Counted from the first letter of the stretch, positions 37,326 to 47,842 are shown. The stretch: DNA of 64,000 bases from an uncultured Paracoccaceae bacterium (GCA_947496605.1 CANMDF010000003.1:434001-498000), one strand, 5' to 3'. The notes: generated from the letters alone by a model not told the origin. Numbers and translations: made by a program.

Positions 37326-37955
37326 TTAAGAAGAGGTAAATCTTAAGAAGACCCGCGACAGGCCAAATCCGACGACGAAACCGCCCAGATGCGATTGCCA
37401 AGCCAACCCGCCTTCATACCAAACATAAAGAAGGACGTTGAGTAGAACCAAGAATGCGATCAATCCAAGAATCTTTGATGCTGGTAAAACCCCCTCCTCG
37501 CGCTCTTGCCATGCCCAGCCAATCAGAATGCCCGCCAGCCCGAAAACGACACCCGATGCTCCAATCATCGGCGTCGGCCCAGTCGACATCGCAAAAAACA
37601 CGAGTGCTGCGCCAAACGAAGTCACAAGAACTGCAATTGTCGTACCGAGCTGGCCAATACGATCCGTAACTTGTCGTCCAAGTATCCACATCACGATCAT
37701 ATTTCCAAACGCGTGATCGGGCCCAGCGTGCACAAGAATATAGCTTAAGAACATCGTTGTGGGTTGGCCCGAAAAATTAGGCTGCCAAGTGCCCAGCAAT
37801 CCCGGCCAGAATGCAGCAAATTGATAGGATAGTGTCCGCCAACGGGTGGATCCAATCCAACCGTAATCTGCTAGGCTCAACACCACTTCAACCAAGACGA
37901 TTGCAGCCACCAGAAAGACTAGGATAGCGTAACGCCCGAAATGAGCACCCTGCAT
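37326..37955 (-). CDS. Rhomboid-family intramembrane serine protease
   Basis: 209 aa multi-TM protein. HAFGNMIVMWILG, catalytic-type GASGVVFGLAGILIG, C-terminal WQSHLGGFVVGFGL. Confidence 0.88.
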   Translation of the reverse strand: MQGAHFGRYAILVFLVAAIVLVEVVLSLADYGWIGSTRWRTLSYQFAAFWPGLLGTWQPNFSGQPTTMFLSYILVHAGPDHAFGNMIVMWILGRQVTDRIGQLGTTIAVLVTSFGAALVFFAMSTGPTPMIGASGVVFGLAGILIGWAWQEREEGVLPASKILGLIAFLVLLNVLLYVWYEGGLAWQSHLGGFVVGFGLSRVFLRFTSS

Positions 37956-37960
37956 TTTAC

Positions 37961-39184
37961 CTAAGGACGCGATGTCAGGCTACGGCCAAAAGTAACAAAG
38001 AGACTTTGGTTGTCGCTTGTGGTGCCGTCATCGTCACGCACGCTGGCAGTTGCACCAAGGTTAATTTGAACGTCTTGCGTCAAACGAATGCCATAAGCCG
38101 CTGTTAGCGTTCCAGTCGCAATGCTTGTATCATCGTCAAAATCATCCGCCCTGCCGAACTCAAACGAGAACTGTAGGTTCTGCAATTCGTTCACAGTGTG
38201 GGAATAGTTTGCCTGAACTGTCGATTGACGCTGAGAACCACCGCTATTGACGTTGCTGCGCGCGGACAAACCGATCTGACCGTCAGGCAATGCATATGTA
38301 TATCCGACCGTAGCTGTTGGATAGAAATCCCCATCATCAGCTTCGACAAGTCCAAATGATCCATTCACACTTTGATCGGCGACCGTAAGCGACCGTGCAA
38401 CAGACATAGACCAGAAGACATCATCATCGTTTGTGCGTGTCGCGCTAGCACGACCAGTCAAATCACCAAGTGGTCTGTCAAATGTCACGGCACCATTAAA
38501 TGACAGCCGGTCTTCGCGTGCGCTTTCATCTTCATCCGTCTGTGAATAATTCAGGTCAAAGCGTGCGGTCGTAACCGGGTTGAGATTTAGGCGCACCCCT
38601 GTACTCGCACTTGTTGCCGTACTGTTCAATAAAGAGTCGTTTGCGTTTTCATATCGCAAGAGAGACTGGTTCAGTCCGACGGAATAACCGATTGGATCAT
38701 TCTCACCCCAGCTTAGGGAAGCACCCAACCGTGTTGTAATCCGGGTACCTGTGCCGATGAGATCGTCAAAATCTTCAGGCAAGACCAGCACACCTTCGGA
38801 ATTCACGAAGTCAGTGGCTGTTCTTAGAAAGGCAATCTCGGAAAATGTCGTCGTCGCAGAAAGAGATAGTGCCGAGTCCACGCCTTGACGGGTATACGCA
38901 AGACTTACGCCGGTTTCACCTCTTTCAAAGTCAACTTCGGATAGCCGCAAATCCGTAAACAGATCAGCCGACAATCTTTGTGTGCGGGTCTCTGTCACGG
39001 CTCCAAAACTAAGAGACGTAATACCTGTGAAGCCCGGATCAGCATCTTCTGTTGTTAAATCAACATCCGAATTGGCTTCAAACCGTTGATCAACACCAAA
39101 ATTGACCGACACGCCGCCCTCTTGTGCCGAAACCGCGAAGGGGATCAGACAAGCAAAGGTCGCATACTTCAACATGTGAGACAT
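37961..39184 (-). CDS. Outer-membrane beta-barrel protein of exosortase/EPS locus
   Basis: 407 aa with signal peptide. Alternating amphipathic strands rich in T/S/R/D. C-terminal LSATASVRDDDGTTSDNQSLFVTFGRSLTSRP. Confidence 0.7.
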   Translation of the reverse strand: MSHMLKYATFACLIPFAVSAQEGGVSVNFGVDQRFEANSDVDLTTEDADPGFTGITSLSFGAVTETRTQRLSADLFTDLRLSEVDFERGETGVSLAYTRQGVDSALSLSATTTFSEIAFLRTATDFVNSEGVLVLPEDFDDLIGTGTRITTRLGASLSWGENDPIGYSVGLNQSLLRYENANDSLLNSTATSASTGVRLNLNPVTTARFDLNYSQTDEDESAREDRLSFNGAVTFDRPLGDLTGRASATRTNDDDVFWSMSVARSLTVADQSVNGSFGLVEADDGDFYPTATVGYTYALPDGQIGLSARSNVNSGGSQRQSTVQANYSHTVNELQNLQFSFEFGRADDFDDDTSIATGTLTAAYGIRLTQDVQINLGATASVRDDDGTTSDNQSLFVTFGRSLTSRP

Positions 39185-39211
39185 TGGTGACTAACCTATG
39201 CTGTTATGGGT

Positions 39212-39802
39212 TCACTCAAACAAGCGGCGCTGTGGGATAATGATGACGTCACCTTCACGCAAAGCAACCGCGCCATTGGTGCTTTGACCCGAAATGATCG
39301 CATCATAGTTGATGTTGTAGATTTCAGAACCACGGTGCAATTGGATGCGGGTTGTCGCGGCAAAGTTTGTGAAGCCGCCAAATTGCGCAAAGGCCTGCAA
39401 AAGTGTCGTATCGGGCTCAAGCTCAATCCGTCCAACCGAGTTTGCTTCGCCAACAACAAAGATGGATGTGACGCGCGGCGTTGCTGGCGTACGCGCTGCC
39501 AGCTGCTCAATCGCGACGAACACTGTCGGCGTATTTACAAAACTTGGCGCAAGTTGCGTGGTTAGACCAGATTGGATTTGCTCAATTGTGCGGCCGCTCA
39601 CACGGACTGCACCTGCGCCGGGCAATGAGATCCGCCCGTCGGGTGAAACGAGGGCAAGGCGATTCAGGCTTGTGTCTTCGATGACTTCAATCCGCAGCGT
39701 GTCACCCGGCTGAACGCGGTATTCCTGTGCAGCGGCAGTTGTCGCAGCAAATGCCGCAAGAAGGATGAAGAATGATCTTACATATGTGGCAAAACTTTTC
39801 AT
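39212..39802 (-). CDS. Polysaccharide biosynthesis/export protein (Wza-like, short form)
   Basis: 196 aa with signal peptide. EYRVQPGDTLRIEVIEDTSLNRLALVSPDGRISLPGAGAVRVSGRTIEQIQ, then FVVGEANSVGRIEL. Confidence 0.9.
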   Translation of the reverse strand: MKSFATYVRSFFILLAAFAATTAAAQEYRVQPGDTLRIEVIEDTSLNRLALVSPDGRISLPGAGAVRVSGRTIEQIQSGLTTQLAPSFVNTPTVFVAIEQLAARTPATPRVTSIFVVGEANSVGRIELEPDTTLLQAFAQFGGFTNFAATTRIQLHRGSEIYNINYDAIISGQSTNGAVALREGDVIIIPQRRLFE

Positions 39803-39931
39803 AGCGTGGCCTCTTGTCTCTGTTTTATCGAACGCGGACGTCCATCAGTTTTGTCGGTAATCTAATCGCGACGCATTGGGATCGGAAAGAAAAACAAGCC
39901 CCTACAGCGCGTTTCTCATGCGAATGGTGCG

Positions 39932-42403
39932 CTAATCACCCAATTCTTGTAGCTTTTGGCGTGCCACGTCGAACTGCGGTAAGGGACTGTCCCCCGCCAA
40001 GGTCAATGCGCGGTTCAACTGCGTACGTGCCTTTTCTGCATCTCCGAGGGCTGCATAGGTCATGCCAAGGTGATATTGAACAAGCGGATCATTTGGCAAG
40101 CCAGTCGATGCAGGCTCCAGGAAACGACGCGCTTCCTCGAAATTACCCTGGCGGTAAGCGATCCAACCATATGTGTCTTGGAAGGGCGGGACATCCAATT
40201 CGCGCAGGCGTTTCGCGATTGTGGCCGCACGTTCAAGGCTTTCGGCATCATCGCGATGCGTCGAGATCAATGAGGCTAGGTTGTTGGCAATTGCTGTTGC
40301 TGATGAATTTTCAGCATACATTTCCTCATAGACGGCAATCGCACCTTCAAAGTCACCTTGTCCTTCCAGTTCACCCGCACGCATCCAGCGTAAAGTTGTT
40401 GATGCGGGCTGCTCCACCAATGCGTCGGCAAGCACATCGCCTGCGGCTTCAGGCTGACCAGTTGCCAATAGCATATTGTATAAGCGCAGCACGACGTTTT
40501 CTGATTGCGGAAATTCCGCGATCAAGTCACGGAAAATCGCTTCGGCTTCTTCAAAATCACCGGTGACTGCAAGCAAGCTGGCATCCATCATCTGCAGATT
40601 GCTGTCATCAGGCGCGTTCGCCAGCGCTTCATCAAGAAAGGCACGGGCCGCCTCAACATCGCCTGACTGCAAGTTGATCAAGATAGCTTGCGAAATTGCC
40701 GTAATATCGGCGCTACCATCTTCGATTTGTTGCTTAAGAAACGACAGGCTGTCTTCGGTCCGGTTCTGCCCCAATAACAACGCCGCCTGCAAAGAGGTGG
40801 CTGCCTCTTGTGCATCAGGATCGTCAATGGCGCGGAGGGTATTCGTCACCTCTTGGGCTTCAACCCAAGCCTGTGCCGTGAGCAATGTGCGGGCAAAAGC
40901 AATCAAGACAGGCACATTTGCGGGGTTCGCGGCGCGTGCATCCGAAAGCACGCTACGCGCAGCAACATCACGACCTTGCCGCTGCAAAAAGCCAGCATAG
41001 CGCAGCGATTCTTCCGGGGCACTGCCTGTGATATCGACCGCCAAAGCCAGACGCTCACCCGCGAGTGCCATACTGCCTTCGCGGTCATGCGCTTCTGCCA
41101 TGAGCGTCAGAATTTCGGGGTCACGGGGTTCTTGGCCAAGGGCGCGGCGCAAATCGATAATCGCATCGCTGCCACGATCATCCTCAATCGCCCAACCGGC
41201 ACGCAGTTTAAGCGCGTCTACATTCGACGCGTCTTCGGCTAATATGGTTTCAACTTCGGCCCGCGCACCCACCAGATTATCAGTCGCAATTAGGAAGCGC
41301 GCTAGAATGTTGCGAATGCGCCATGTTTGCTCTGTCGGTTCCGCCGCTGCAACGATATCTTGTACCGTTGAAATAGCACCATCGGTGTCGCCGTTCTGAA
41401 ATGTAAAGACCGCGGATAGTGCCGCGTAAATATCTGCGTTCGGATTGCCTGCATTCACAGATGCAAGGCGATCAAGCTCTGCTTTTGCTGCGACATCACC
41501 CTGTGTCGCTTGGATCATCTGAACGACAATAACATGACCTTCGGTTGGCCCAGTTTCGTCACCCGCCAAGCTGCGCAAGAAGTTTTCGGCGCCTTCCACA
41601 TCGTCCTGAAACAGATACCAACGGATCAGAGATTGCCCCAGTTCTTCGTCTTCTGGGAACAGTGTTACCATCCGCTTGAGCTGTGCACCGACACCTTCGA
41701 TATCTTGATCGCGCTCCAGCAACCGCAGTTTTAGGCGGTTGTAAATGTAGTGTTCAGGCTCGCGCTGCAACGCGATGTCAATTTCTGGCAACGCGTCCAT
41801 GGGGTTTTCACCTCGGAGCAAATTGTCGATGACGACACGGCGCGAGACATCGTCATCCGCGTTTGTTTCCAGTAGAAGGCGTGCCTGTAGTGCGGCAACA
41901 TCAAGCGCCTCAGTATCGTTGTCTTGGGCGCCCTCGCGGTAATCAAATGCGATGGACAACGCTTTCGCGCGCGGATTTTCCGGAACCAACCGAATAGCCG
42001 CGTTTCCGTGCCGGAGCGCCTCGTCCCAGTTCGTGTTGTCCAACGCGAGTTCTGCAAGCGTCAACCGAACCTCTGGGGTGTCAGGGTATTGTTCGATGAG
42101 GCGTAGGTATTGACTATAAGCCGATTGAACGTCGCCTTGTTGCAATTGCAAATCAGCAAGCGCTTGCCGGGCTTCTTTATGCTGTCCATTGTGCTGAAAG
42201 ACATTCAGGAATTCGATTACCGCACGGTCAAAATCGCCGCTTTCAATCAAGGAAAGTCCGGATTGATAGAACTCTTCCGCACGTTCTTCAGAGGTCTTGC
42301 AAGCAGCCAATGTGGTGATGACCACGCAAATAAGACAAATCCGTAGTGAACCGAGCATAGCGCTACCTATTCTTGAAATAAAAATGAACGCCTTACGCGC
42401 CAC
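39932..42403 (-). CDS. TPR-repeat lipoprotein, PrsT-like (exosortase system)
   Basis: 823 aa with lipobox TLAAC. Many TPR-like units (YQSGLSLIESGDFDRAVIEFLNVFQHN; AEAIFRDLIAEFPQSENVVLRLYNMLL). Confidence 0.85.
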   Translation of the reverse strand: MARKAFIFISRIGSAMLGSLRICLICVVITTLAACKTSEERAEEFYQSGLSLIESGDFDRAVIEFLNVFQHNGQHKEARQALADLQLQQGDVQSAYSQYLRLIEQYPDTPEVRLTLAELALDNTNWDEALRHGNAAIRLVPENPRAKALSIAFDYREGAQDNDTEALDVAALQARLLLETNADDDVSRRVVIDNLLRGENPMDALPEIDIALQREPEHYIYNRLKLRLLERDQDIEGVGAQLKRMVTLFPEDEELGQSLIRWYLFQDDVEGAENFLRSLAGDETGPTEGHVIVVQMIQATQGDVAAKAELDRLASVNAGNPNADIYAALSAVFTFQNGDTDGAISTVQDIVAAAEPTEQTWRIRNILARFLIATDNLVGARAEVETILAEDASNVDALKLRAGWAIEDDRGSDAIIDLRRALGQEPRDPEILTLMAEAHDREGSMALAGERLALAVDITGSAPEESLRYAGFLQRQGRDVAARSVLSDARAANPANVPVLIAFARTLLTAQAWVEAQEVTNTLRAIDDPDAQEAATSLQAALLLGQNRTEDSLSFLKQQIEDGSADITAISQAILINLQSGDVEAARAFLDEALANAPDDSNLQMMDASLLAVTGDFEEAEAIFRDLIAEFPQSENVVLRLYNMLLATGQPEAAGDVLADALVEQPASTTLRWMRAGELEGQGDFEGAIAVYEEMYAENSSATAIANNLASLISTHRDDAESLERAATIAKRLRELDVPPFQDTYGWIAYRQGNFEEARRFLEPASTGLPNDPLVQYHLGMTYAALGDAEKARTQLNRALTLAGDSPLPQFDVARQKLQELGD

Positions 42404-42455
42404 TCCACTCTAAAATGAAGATGTTATGACTGCAAATCTAGGCCCACAGTGTGGA

Positions 42456-43118
42456 TTAGTACCCTGTTCCTTTGACGACAACACGCACAGTCGCAATAAG
42501 GACACCCAAATCTCTGACAAATGAGATGTTAGAAATATAGTCGCTGTCAAAACGTGCGCGATCTGAGAACGAACAGGCGTTGCGATCTGAGATTTGCCAA
42601 GTACCAGTAATACCCGGGCGCTGCGTATAATAAGCGCGACCAGGATACATTGCTTGCTGCTCTGGCAACATCGGGCGCGGACCAACAAGGCTCATATCGC
42701 CAACGAAAACATTCAGCAGTTGCGGCAACTCGTCCATCGAAGTCTTGCGCAGAATGCGGCCAATAGACGTCACGCGCGGATCGTTTTTTAGCTTCTGTGT
42801 TGCTTCCCACTCAGCGGCTGCTTCGGGGTTGCCTGCCAAATAGCTGGCAAGCAGCTCGTCTGCATTGGCAACCATCGTGCGTAGTTTCCAGATCTTGTAA
42901 TATGATCCGTCGCGACCGATGCGGTTTTGGGTGTAGAACGCGGACTTACCGTCGCGCATTACCAACAGCGCAAGAACTGCAATCAAAGGCAGAACAATTG
43001 GCGCTGCAAGCACGATCAAACAAACATCGAGTACACGCTTACCGAACGCACCATATAGCCCGTTGTTCAGCAATTTCACATCTGGGGATTGGGATAGATC
43101 GGGACAATTCATTGTCAT
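42456..43118 (-). CDS. Undecaprenyl-phosphate sugar transferase (ExoY/WbaP-type)
   Basis: KRVLDVCLIVLAAPIVLPLIAVLALLVMRDGKSAFYTQNRIGRDGSYYKIWKLRTMV...RKTSMDELPQLLNVFVGDMSLVGPRPMLPEQ...RPGITGTWQIS. Confidence 0.95.
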   Translation of the reverse strand: MTMNCPDLSQSPDVKLLNNGLYGAFGKRVLDVCLIVLAAPIVLPLIAVLALLVMRDGKSAFYTQNRIGRDGSYYKIWKLRTMVANADELLASYLAGNPEAAAEWEATQKLKNDPRVTSIGRILRKTSMDELPQLLNVFVGDMSLVGPRPMLPEQQAMYPGRAYYTQRPGITGTWQISDRNACSFSDRARFDSDYISNISFVRDLGVLIATVRVVVKGTGY

Positions 43119-43151
43119 CTAAAATAACCACTCACTAACTAACGGGTTAAC

Positions 43152-43167
43152 GACTAAAATTTTAGTC
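43152..43167. promoter_or_regulatory. 16-bp perfect palindrome GACTAAAATTTTAGTC in the divergent intergenic region
   Basis: Exact self-reverse-complementary sequence 34 bp upstream of the sugar transferase start. Confidence 0.6.
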
Positions 43168-43550
43168 ACACCCTAAACATCCGGCGTAAACATAACGCCT
43201 TCTTTAAGCCTTATTTCATAATTGAGGTCGGATCACAACAGAAGTTGCCAAAAAGTGATGTATAAATCGGGAATCAATTATTCGATGAACAATTTATATA
43301 GGAATGGCGTATTGTCCTGAAATATGTAACTAACTTTGCTTTAAATTTAAGCGCTTAGTGAATTTCATTTCGTGAGAAAGGGTTGGTCGATACTTCACGT
43401 AAATCAGGGTGATTCGTGGCGGATGCCCGCAAACTAGCGCTACCCCTCGAAATCCACTATCGACACGATAAGACCCAAGGAATTCCACGCTTTCGACGAA
43501 TCGGCACGTCAAATCAGAGACACTAAACCAGAGTAACGATGAAGCAGGCG

Positions 43551-44426
43551 ATGAACATCTACCTCGACCACTTTGGTCTGCACGAGCGCCCATTTAGTTT
43601 GGTGCCCGATCCTGATTTTCTGTTCTGGTCTCCGGTTCACAAGCGGGCTTATGCGATGCTTGAATACGGCATTGTCACGCATGCACCTATCACATTGATC
43701 ACAGGTGACGTCGGGGCTGGCAAGACAACATTGCTCCACCACCTCCTCAAGTCACTCGATGACGACGTACAAGTTGGGCTTGTCACCAATGCACATGGAA
43801 CGCGGGATGAAATGCTGCGCTGGGTGTTGCAGGCTTTGGATCAGCCCTTTGCGCAAGACGCTGACTATGTCGCTCTCTTCGGCCAGTTCGAACAGTATCT
43901 GATTGCTTGTTATGCGGCTGGTAAACGAGTTTGCTTGATCTTTGACGAAGCCCAGAACCTCAGCCCCGCCTCGCTTGAAGAACTCCGGATGCTTACGAAC
44001 ATCAACGCAAACAAGGACGAGTTGTTGCAATTGGTATTGGTTGGGCAGCCTGAGTTGCGCGACATCGTGCGCAAGCCAGAGCTTACCCAGTTTGCGCAAC
44101 GCGTTGCATCCAACTTTCATCTTCCCGCACTGGATGCCGAAATGGTGTTAGATTACGTTGAGCATCGGTTGGCTATTGCTGGTGCAACAGAGGCGATTTT
44201 CACTGCTGGTGCTTGCAATATCATTTGTACCGTGACCAAAGGTGTCCCACGATTGATCAATCAACTTTGCGATTTGTCATTGCTGTATGCCTATACAGAT
44301 GACCAGTTGACCGTGAGCGAAGCGATCGTAGATCAAGTACTAAAAGATGGTGTGTTTTTTGCTGGGGGCGCAGACAAAGACGCGCTTGAAGAGGACGTGT
44401 TTCGGTCCAGCAGTGTTATAAAGTAA
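43551..44426 (+). CDS. ExeA-like AAA ATPase of exosortase/EPS locus
   Basis: MNIYLDHFGLHERPFSLVPDPDFLFWSPVHKRAYAMLEYGI, Walker A TGDVGAGKTTLLHHLL, Walker B VCLIFDEAQNL. Alternative start at 43539. Confidence 0.9.
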   Translation: MNIYLDHFGLHERPFSLVPDPDFLFWSPVHKRAYAMLEYGIVTHAPITLITGDVGAGKTTLLHHLLKSLDDDVQVGLVTNAHGTRDEMLRWVLQALDQPFAQDADYVALFGQFEQYLIACYAAGKRVCLIFDEAQNLSPASLEELRMLTNINANKDELLQLVLVGQPELRDIVRKPELTQFAQRVASNFHLPALDAEMVLDYVEHRLAIAGATEAIFTAGACNIICTVTKGVPRLINQLCDLSLLYAYTDDQLTVSEAIVDQVLKDGVFFAGGADKDALEEDVFRSSSVIK

Positions 44427-44436
44427 ATGGTGTTCC

Positions 44437-46005
44437 ATGGATATTAAGTTCTATCTCTCAATCTTTCTCCGACGGCTGCCGTACTTCACGATATTGGTGG
44501 CGTTCGGTACTGCGGTTGGATTGTTCATCGCATTGTCTTTGCCCCCTGTTTACGTGGCCAAAGCGCTGCTGATCGTTGAATCAGAACAAATTCCAGATGA
44601 ACTCGCAGCATCGACCGTTCGGACAGATGCGTCAGAACAGTTGCAGATCATCCGGCAACGCATTTTTGCACGGAACCAATTGCTAGAGATGGCAAACCGT
44701 CTTGATATCTATCGCGGCGCTGGTGCCCCAGACAGGCCTATGACCCCCGATGAGCGGCTGCAAGATTTGCGTGAACGCGCAAGCATCACAACGACGGGTG
44801 GATCTAGCTCAAGAGGCCAGTCAACCGCCACAGTCGTCAGTGTCAGCTTTGATGCGCCGACAGCACAGATGGCCGCTCAGGTAGCCAATGAACTTGTGAC
44901 TTTGATCCTGCAGGAAAACGTCCAGATGCGGACCACGGTGTCAGGTCAAACCCTTGAGTTCTTCAACCAAAAGGTCGAGCAACTTGGCCTAGAGCTCGCC
45001 CAGGCAAGTTCAGAGATTCAGCAGTTCCAAGAAGCTAATCTAGAGGCCCTGCCTGATAGTCTTGATTTCAGACGTTCGCAGCAAGCGGCTGAGCAGGAAC
45101 GGCTGTTGGAGCTGGAAAGAGCAGAAAACCAGTTGCGCGACAGACGGGACCGATTGGTCGCTTTGTTTGAGCAAACAGGCGAAGTTGACTTGATCGAAAG
45201 TAACGCACGGACCATCGAAGAAGCCCAGCTACAAGAATTGAAGAACCAGCTTTCTACGGCAACGGCCGTTCTCTCAATCGATAATCCAAGGGTGACTGTC
45301 CTTCAGGCTCAGATCGAAGCACTTGAGGCTACCGTTGCGACACAAAGGGCGGCGGGTAGCGCTGGTAGTTTGAACCCAGATGGCACAACGTTGACCCCGT
45401 TTGAACTGCAAATGGCAGACCTTGATGGGCAGCTTGAATTCATTGACCAAGCAAAGCTGTTGATCCAAGGGAACCTTGAAGAACTTGCAGAGTCGATTGC
45501 TGCAACACCGGCAAACGCGCTTAACTTGGGTCGTCTAGAGCGCAACTTTGCGAACTTGCGTGCACAATACGATCAAGCAATCTCTAATCAGGCAACCGCA
45601 GAAGTGGGCGACACGATTGAGGCCTTGTCCAAGGGCCAGCGCATTTCGGTCATCGAACAAGCTATTGCGCCATCAAGACCAATAAAACCAAACCGGACAC
45701 GCATCGCGGCAATGGGCATTGCGGCGGGGCTGGCAATGGGTGGTGGGCTTGTCTTGTTGCTCGAGCTCTTGAATACAGCCGTGCGTCGCCCGGCAGATAT
45801 TGTGAATGGGCTACAAATTACACCGCTGATGACGATCCCTTATATGCGGACCTCTGGGCAGATCTGGCGCAGACGTCTTGTGATCATATTCGGCATTCTT
45901 GCTGTGTCAGCCGGGCTGCCTGCGGCACTATGGTACATCGATACAAATATCCGGCCATTGCAACCCATCATCGAATCCGTGCTTGCGCGCGTTGGCATTA
46001 CATAG
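44437..46005 (+). CDS. Wzz-like polysaccharide chain-length determinant/co-polymerase
   Basis: 522 aa. N-terminal TM FTILVAFGTAVGLFIALSLPPVYVAKALLIVESEQIPDELA, long coiled coil, PxxPxxPxxx-like RPIKPNRTRIAAMGIAAGLAMGGGLVLL, C-terminal TM. Confidence 0.92.
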   Translation: MDIKFYLSIFLRRLPYFTILVAFGTAVGLFIALSLPPVYVAKALLIVESEQIPDELAASTVRTDASEQLQIIRQRIFARNQLLEMANRLDIYRGAGAPDRPMTPDERLQDLRERASITTTGGSSSRGQSTATVVSVSFDAPTAQMAAQVANELVTLILQENVQMRTTVSGQTLEFFNQKVEQLGLELAQASSEIQQFQEANLEALPDSLDFRRSQQAAEQERLLELERAENQLRDRRDRLVALFEQTGEVDLIESNARTIEEAQLQELKNQLSTATAVLSIDNPRVTVLQAQIEALEATVATQRAAGSAGSLNPDGTTLTPFELQMADLDGQLEFIDQAKLLIQGNLEELAESIAATPANALNLGRLERNFANLRAQYDQAISNQATAEVGDTIEALSKGQRISVIEQAIAPSRPIKPNRTRIAAMGIAAGLAMGGGLVLLLELLNTAVRRPADIVNGLQITPLMTIPYMRTSGQIWRRRLVIIFGILAVSAGLPAALWYIDTNIRPLQPIIESVLARVGIT

Positions 46006-46018
46006 AAGGGCGATTGAT

Positions 46019-46870
46019 ATGGATAAGATTCAAGCAGCAATCGCCAAGGCACGTGCCGACCGGGAACAGGCCGGGGGACGCGCAAAAGCACAACGGATCG
46101 TGTCACGCGTGCTGGAAAAGGGCGAACACACAAGCCCCAGTCAGCTAGTCAAAGTTGACCGCGAAACTGTCTGGAATTCGCTGAGCAGTTTTAAGCCAGT
46201 CCCCAAGCAATTGGCACGGCAGCGGATTGTCACCTTTGGCAATCAGAACCAATCCAAACCTGAGGCTGTTGCGTTTGGCAAGTTGCGTACCAAAATCCTG
46301 CATCAAATGCGTACAAATGGTTGGCGCCGTTTGGCTATCACGTCACCCGGTGATGGTTGTGGCAAAAGCACGGTCGTTCTAAACCTCGCATTCGCAATAG
46401 CACGACAACCAGAGCTTCATTCTGTCGTTGCCGAAATTGATATGCGTCAACCCTCACTCGCTAAGACGCTAGGACTGCACGGCGGCGCCGGCTTTTCTGA
46501 TGTCATGAATGGGGACGCAGATTTTGGCGACATCGCAATGTGCCCACGCCAAAACTTGGCTTTCGGTCTCAACTATTCCCGCACTGAAAACCCTGCCGAA
46601 CTCTTGCAAAGCTCCTCTATCGTTCCGGTTCTGAGCCAGATCGAGAGCAGATATGACCCAGATCTGATGATCTTTGACTTGCCACCATTGCTAGATAGCG
46701 ATGATGCCATGAGTTTCATTGATCAGGTTGATTGTGTGCTTTTGGTTGCTGCAGCGGGCAAAACATCGCTACGCGAAATAGATGTTTGCGAACAAGAACT
46801 ATCAGCCCAAACTAATGTTCTCGGCGTTGTACTAAACAAGTGCCGCTACGTGGATGATGACTACAACTAA
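46019..46870 (+). CDS. CpsD/CapB-family tyrosine-kinase-like P-loop ATPase
   Basis: ITSPGDGCGKSTVVLNLAFAIARQ, VVAEIDMRQPSLAKTLGL, DLMIFDLPPLLDSDDA; C-terminal Tyr (RYVDDDYN). Start at MDKIQAAIAKARADRE. Confidence 0.9.
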   Translation: MDKIQAAIAKARADREQAGGRAKAQRIVSRVLEKGEHTSPSQLVKVDRETVWNSLSSFKPVPKQLARQRIVTFGNQNQSKPEAVAFGKLRTKILHQMRTNGWRRLAITSPGDGCGKSTVVLNLAFAIARQPELHSVVAEIDMRQPSLAKTLGLHGGAGFSDVMNGDADFGDIAMCPRQNLAFGLNYSRTENPAELLQSSSIVPVLSQIESRYDPDLMIFDLPPLLDSDDAMSFIDQVDCVLLVAAAGKTSLREIDVCEQELSAQTNVLGVVLNKCRYVDDDYN

Positions 46871-46899
46871 GGTTGTTTTGTCCTTACACATCAAACAAC

Positions 46900-46933
46900 A
46901 AAAAAGGGCCGGCACCATGCCGACCCTTTTTTA
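46900..46933. terminator. Bidirectional rho-independent terminator between convergent genes
   Basis: aaaaaagggccggcaccatgccgacccttttttaa: stem-loop flanked by A- and T-tracts. Confidence 0.85.
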
Positions 46934-46954
46934 ATTTTTAGAGCGTATCTCGCG

Positions 46955-47611
46955 TTATGCAGCAGTTTGACGACGGCGCAAAGCACCGGCACCGAACAAT
47001 GCGGACAAGAGCAATATGACACCTGCAGGCAGTGGAACTGCCGCAACATCGATGCGCATGACCAAGTCGTCAAAGTCTCGGTCGCCAGCAGCGATGTCAT
47101 CAAACAAGACGTAGAATGAGTTATCGTCAATCTCAGAGTAACCAACTGCATAGCTTGAAGTATTCGGGTTCGCTACACCACCATTGTCAAACAAGGCTGC
47201 TGACGGAACGGTCGTGCCGAAGGCAAAGTCCAACAAACCCGCGTTAGCTTGAATGACTTCTACAGTTTGGTTGCGGGTAGAAACGCCAGCGCCTTTGTTG
47301 AAAAACAGGTCTGAACCCATGCTTGCAGAGAAGTTTGTGTTACCAGCCTCAAACCCAAGGTAAGTATACGTGACCCGTGCACCGCCAACTGCGTCTAAGA
47401 ACAAGCCGTTGCTTGTGGATTTCTGATCACCCGTGATGATACCGATCGTCTGGCCATTGAAGCTAAGGTTGTTGCTATCTAGGACATCGTTGTTCTTGAT
47501 CACTGCAGTTTGCGCAGGATCAGCAGGTACAAAGCGCAGTGTCGCAGCACTCGCGGCTGTTGCGGTAACAGCCAAAGCCAAAGTGGCACCAATAATGTAT
47601 GATTTGATCAT
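46955..47611 (-). CDS. VPLPA-CTERM sorting domain protein
   Basis: Signal peptide. C-terminal VAAVPLPAGVILLLSALFGAGALRRRQTAA. Confidence 0.9.
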   Translation of the reverse strand: MIKSYIIGATLALAVTATAASAATLRFVPADPAQTAVIKNNDVLDSNNLSFNGQTIGIITGDQKSTSNGLFLDAVGGARVTYTYLGFEAGNTNFSASMGSDLFFNKGAGVSTRNQTVEVIQANAGLLDFAFGTTVPSAALFDNGGVANPNTSSYAVGYSEIDDNSFYVLFDDIAAGDRDFDDLVMRIDVAAVPLPAGVILLLSALFGAGALRRRQTAA

Positions 47612-47842
47612 TTCATAACCTTCTACTTTTTACCGCCGCATGACGACATGAACCATTTGTTAATTCTATTATCGCGTCCTAGATGGCCAACACAACTCGC
47701 TTCTGCAAAGTTTGTTAGGATTAAGGACACTTAAGTCGAAATTGAGCTATTCATATAATCTAATTTGTACCAATTTGCTGAATTAGAGTGCTTTAACGCT
47801 CAATGGGAAACAATCAGATAAGATTGATGGTCGGCAACCGAA

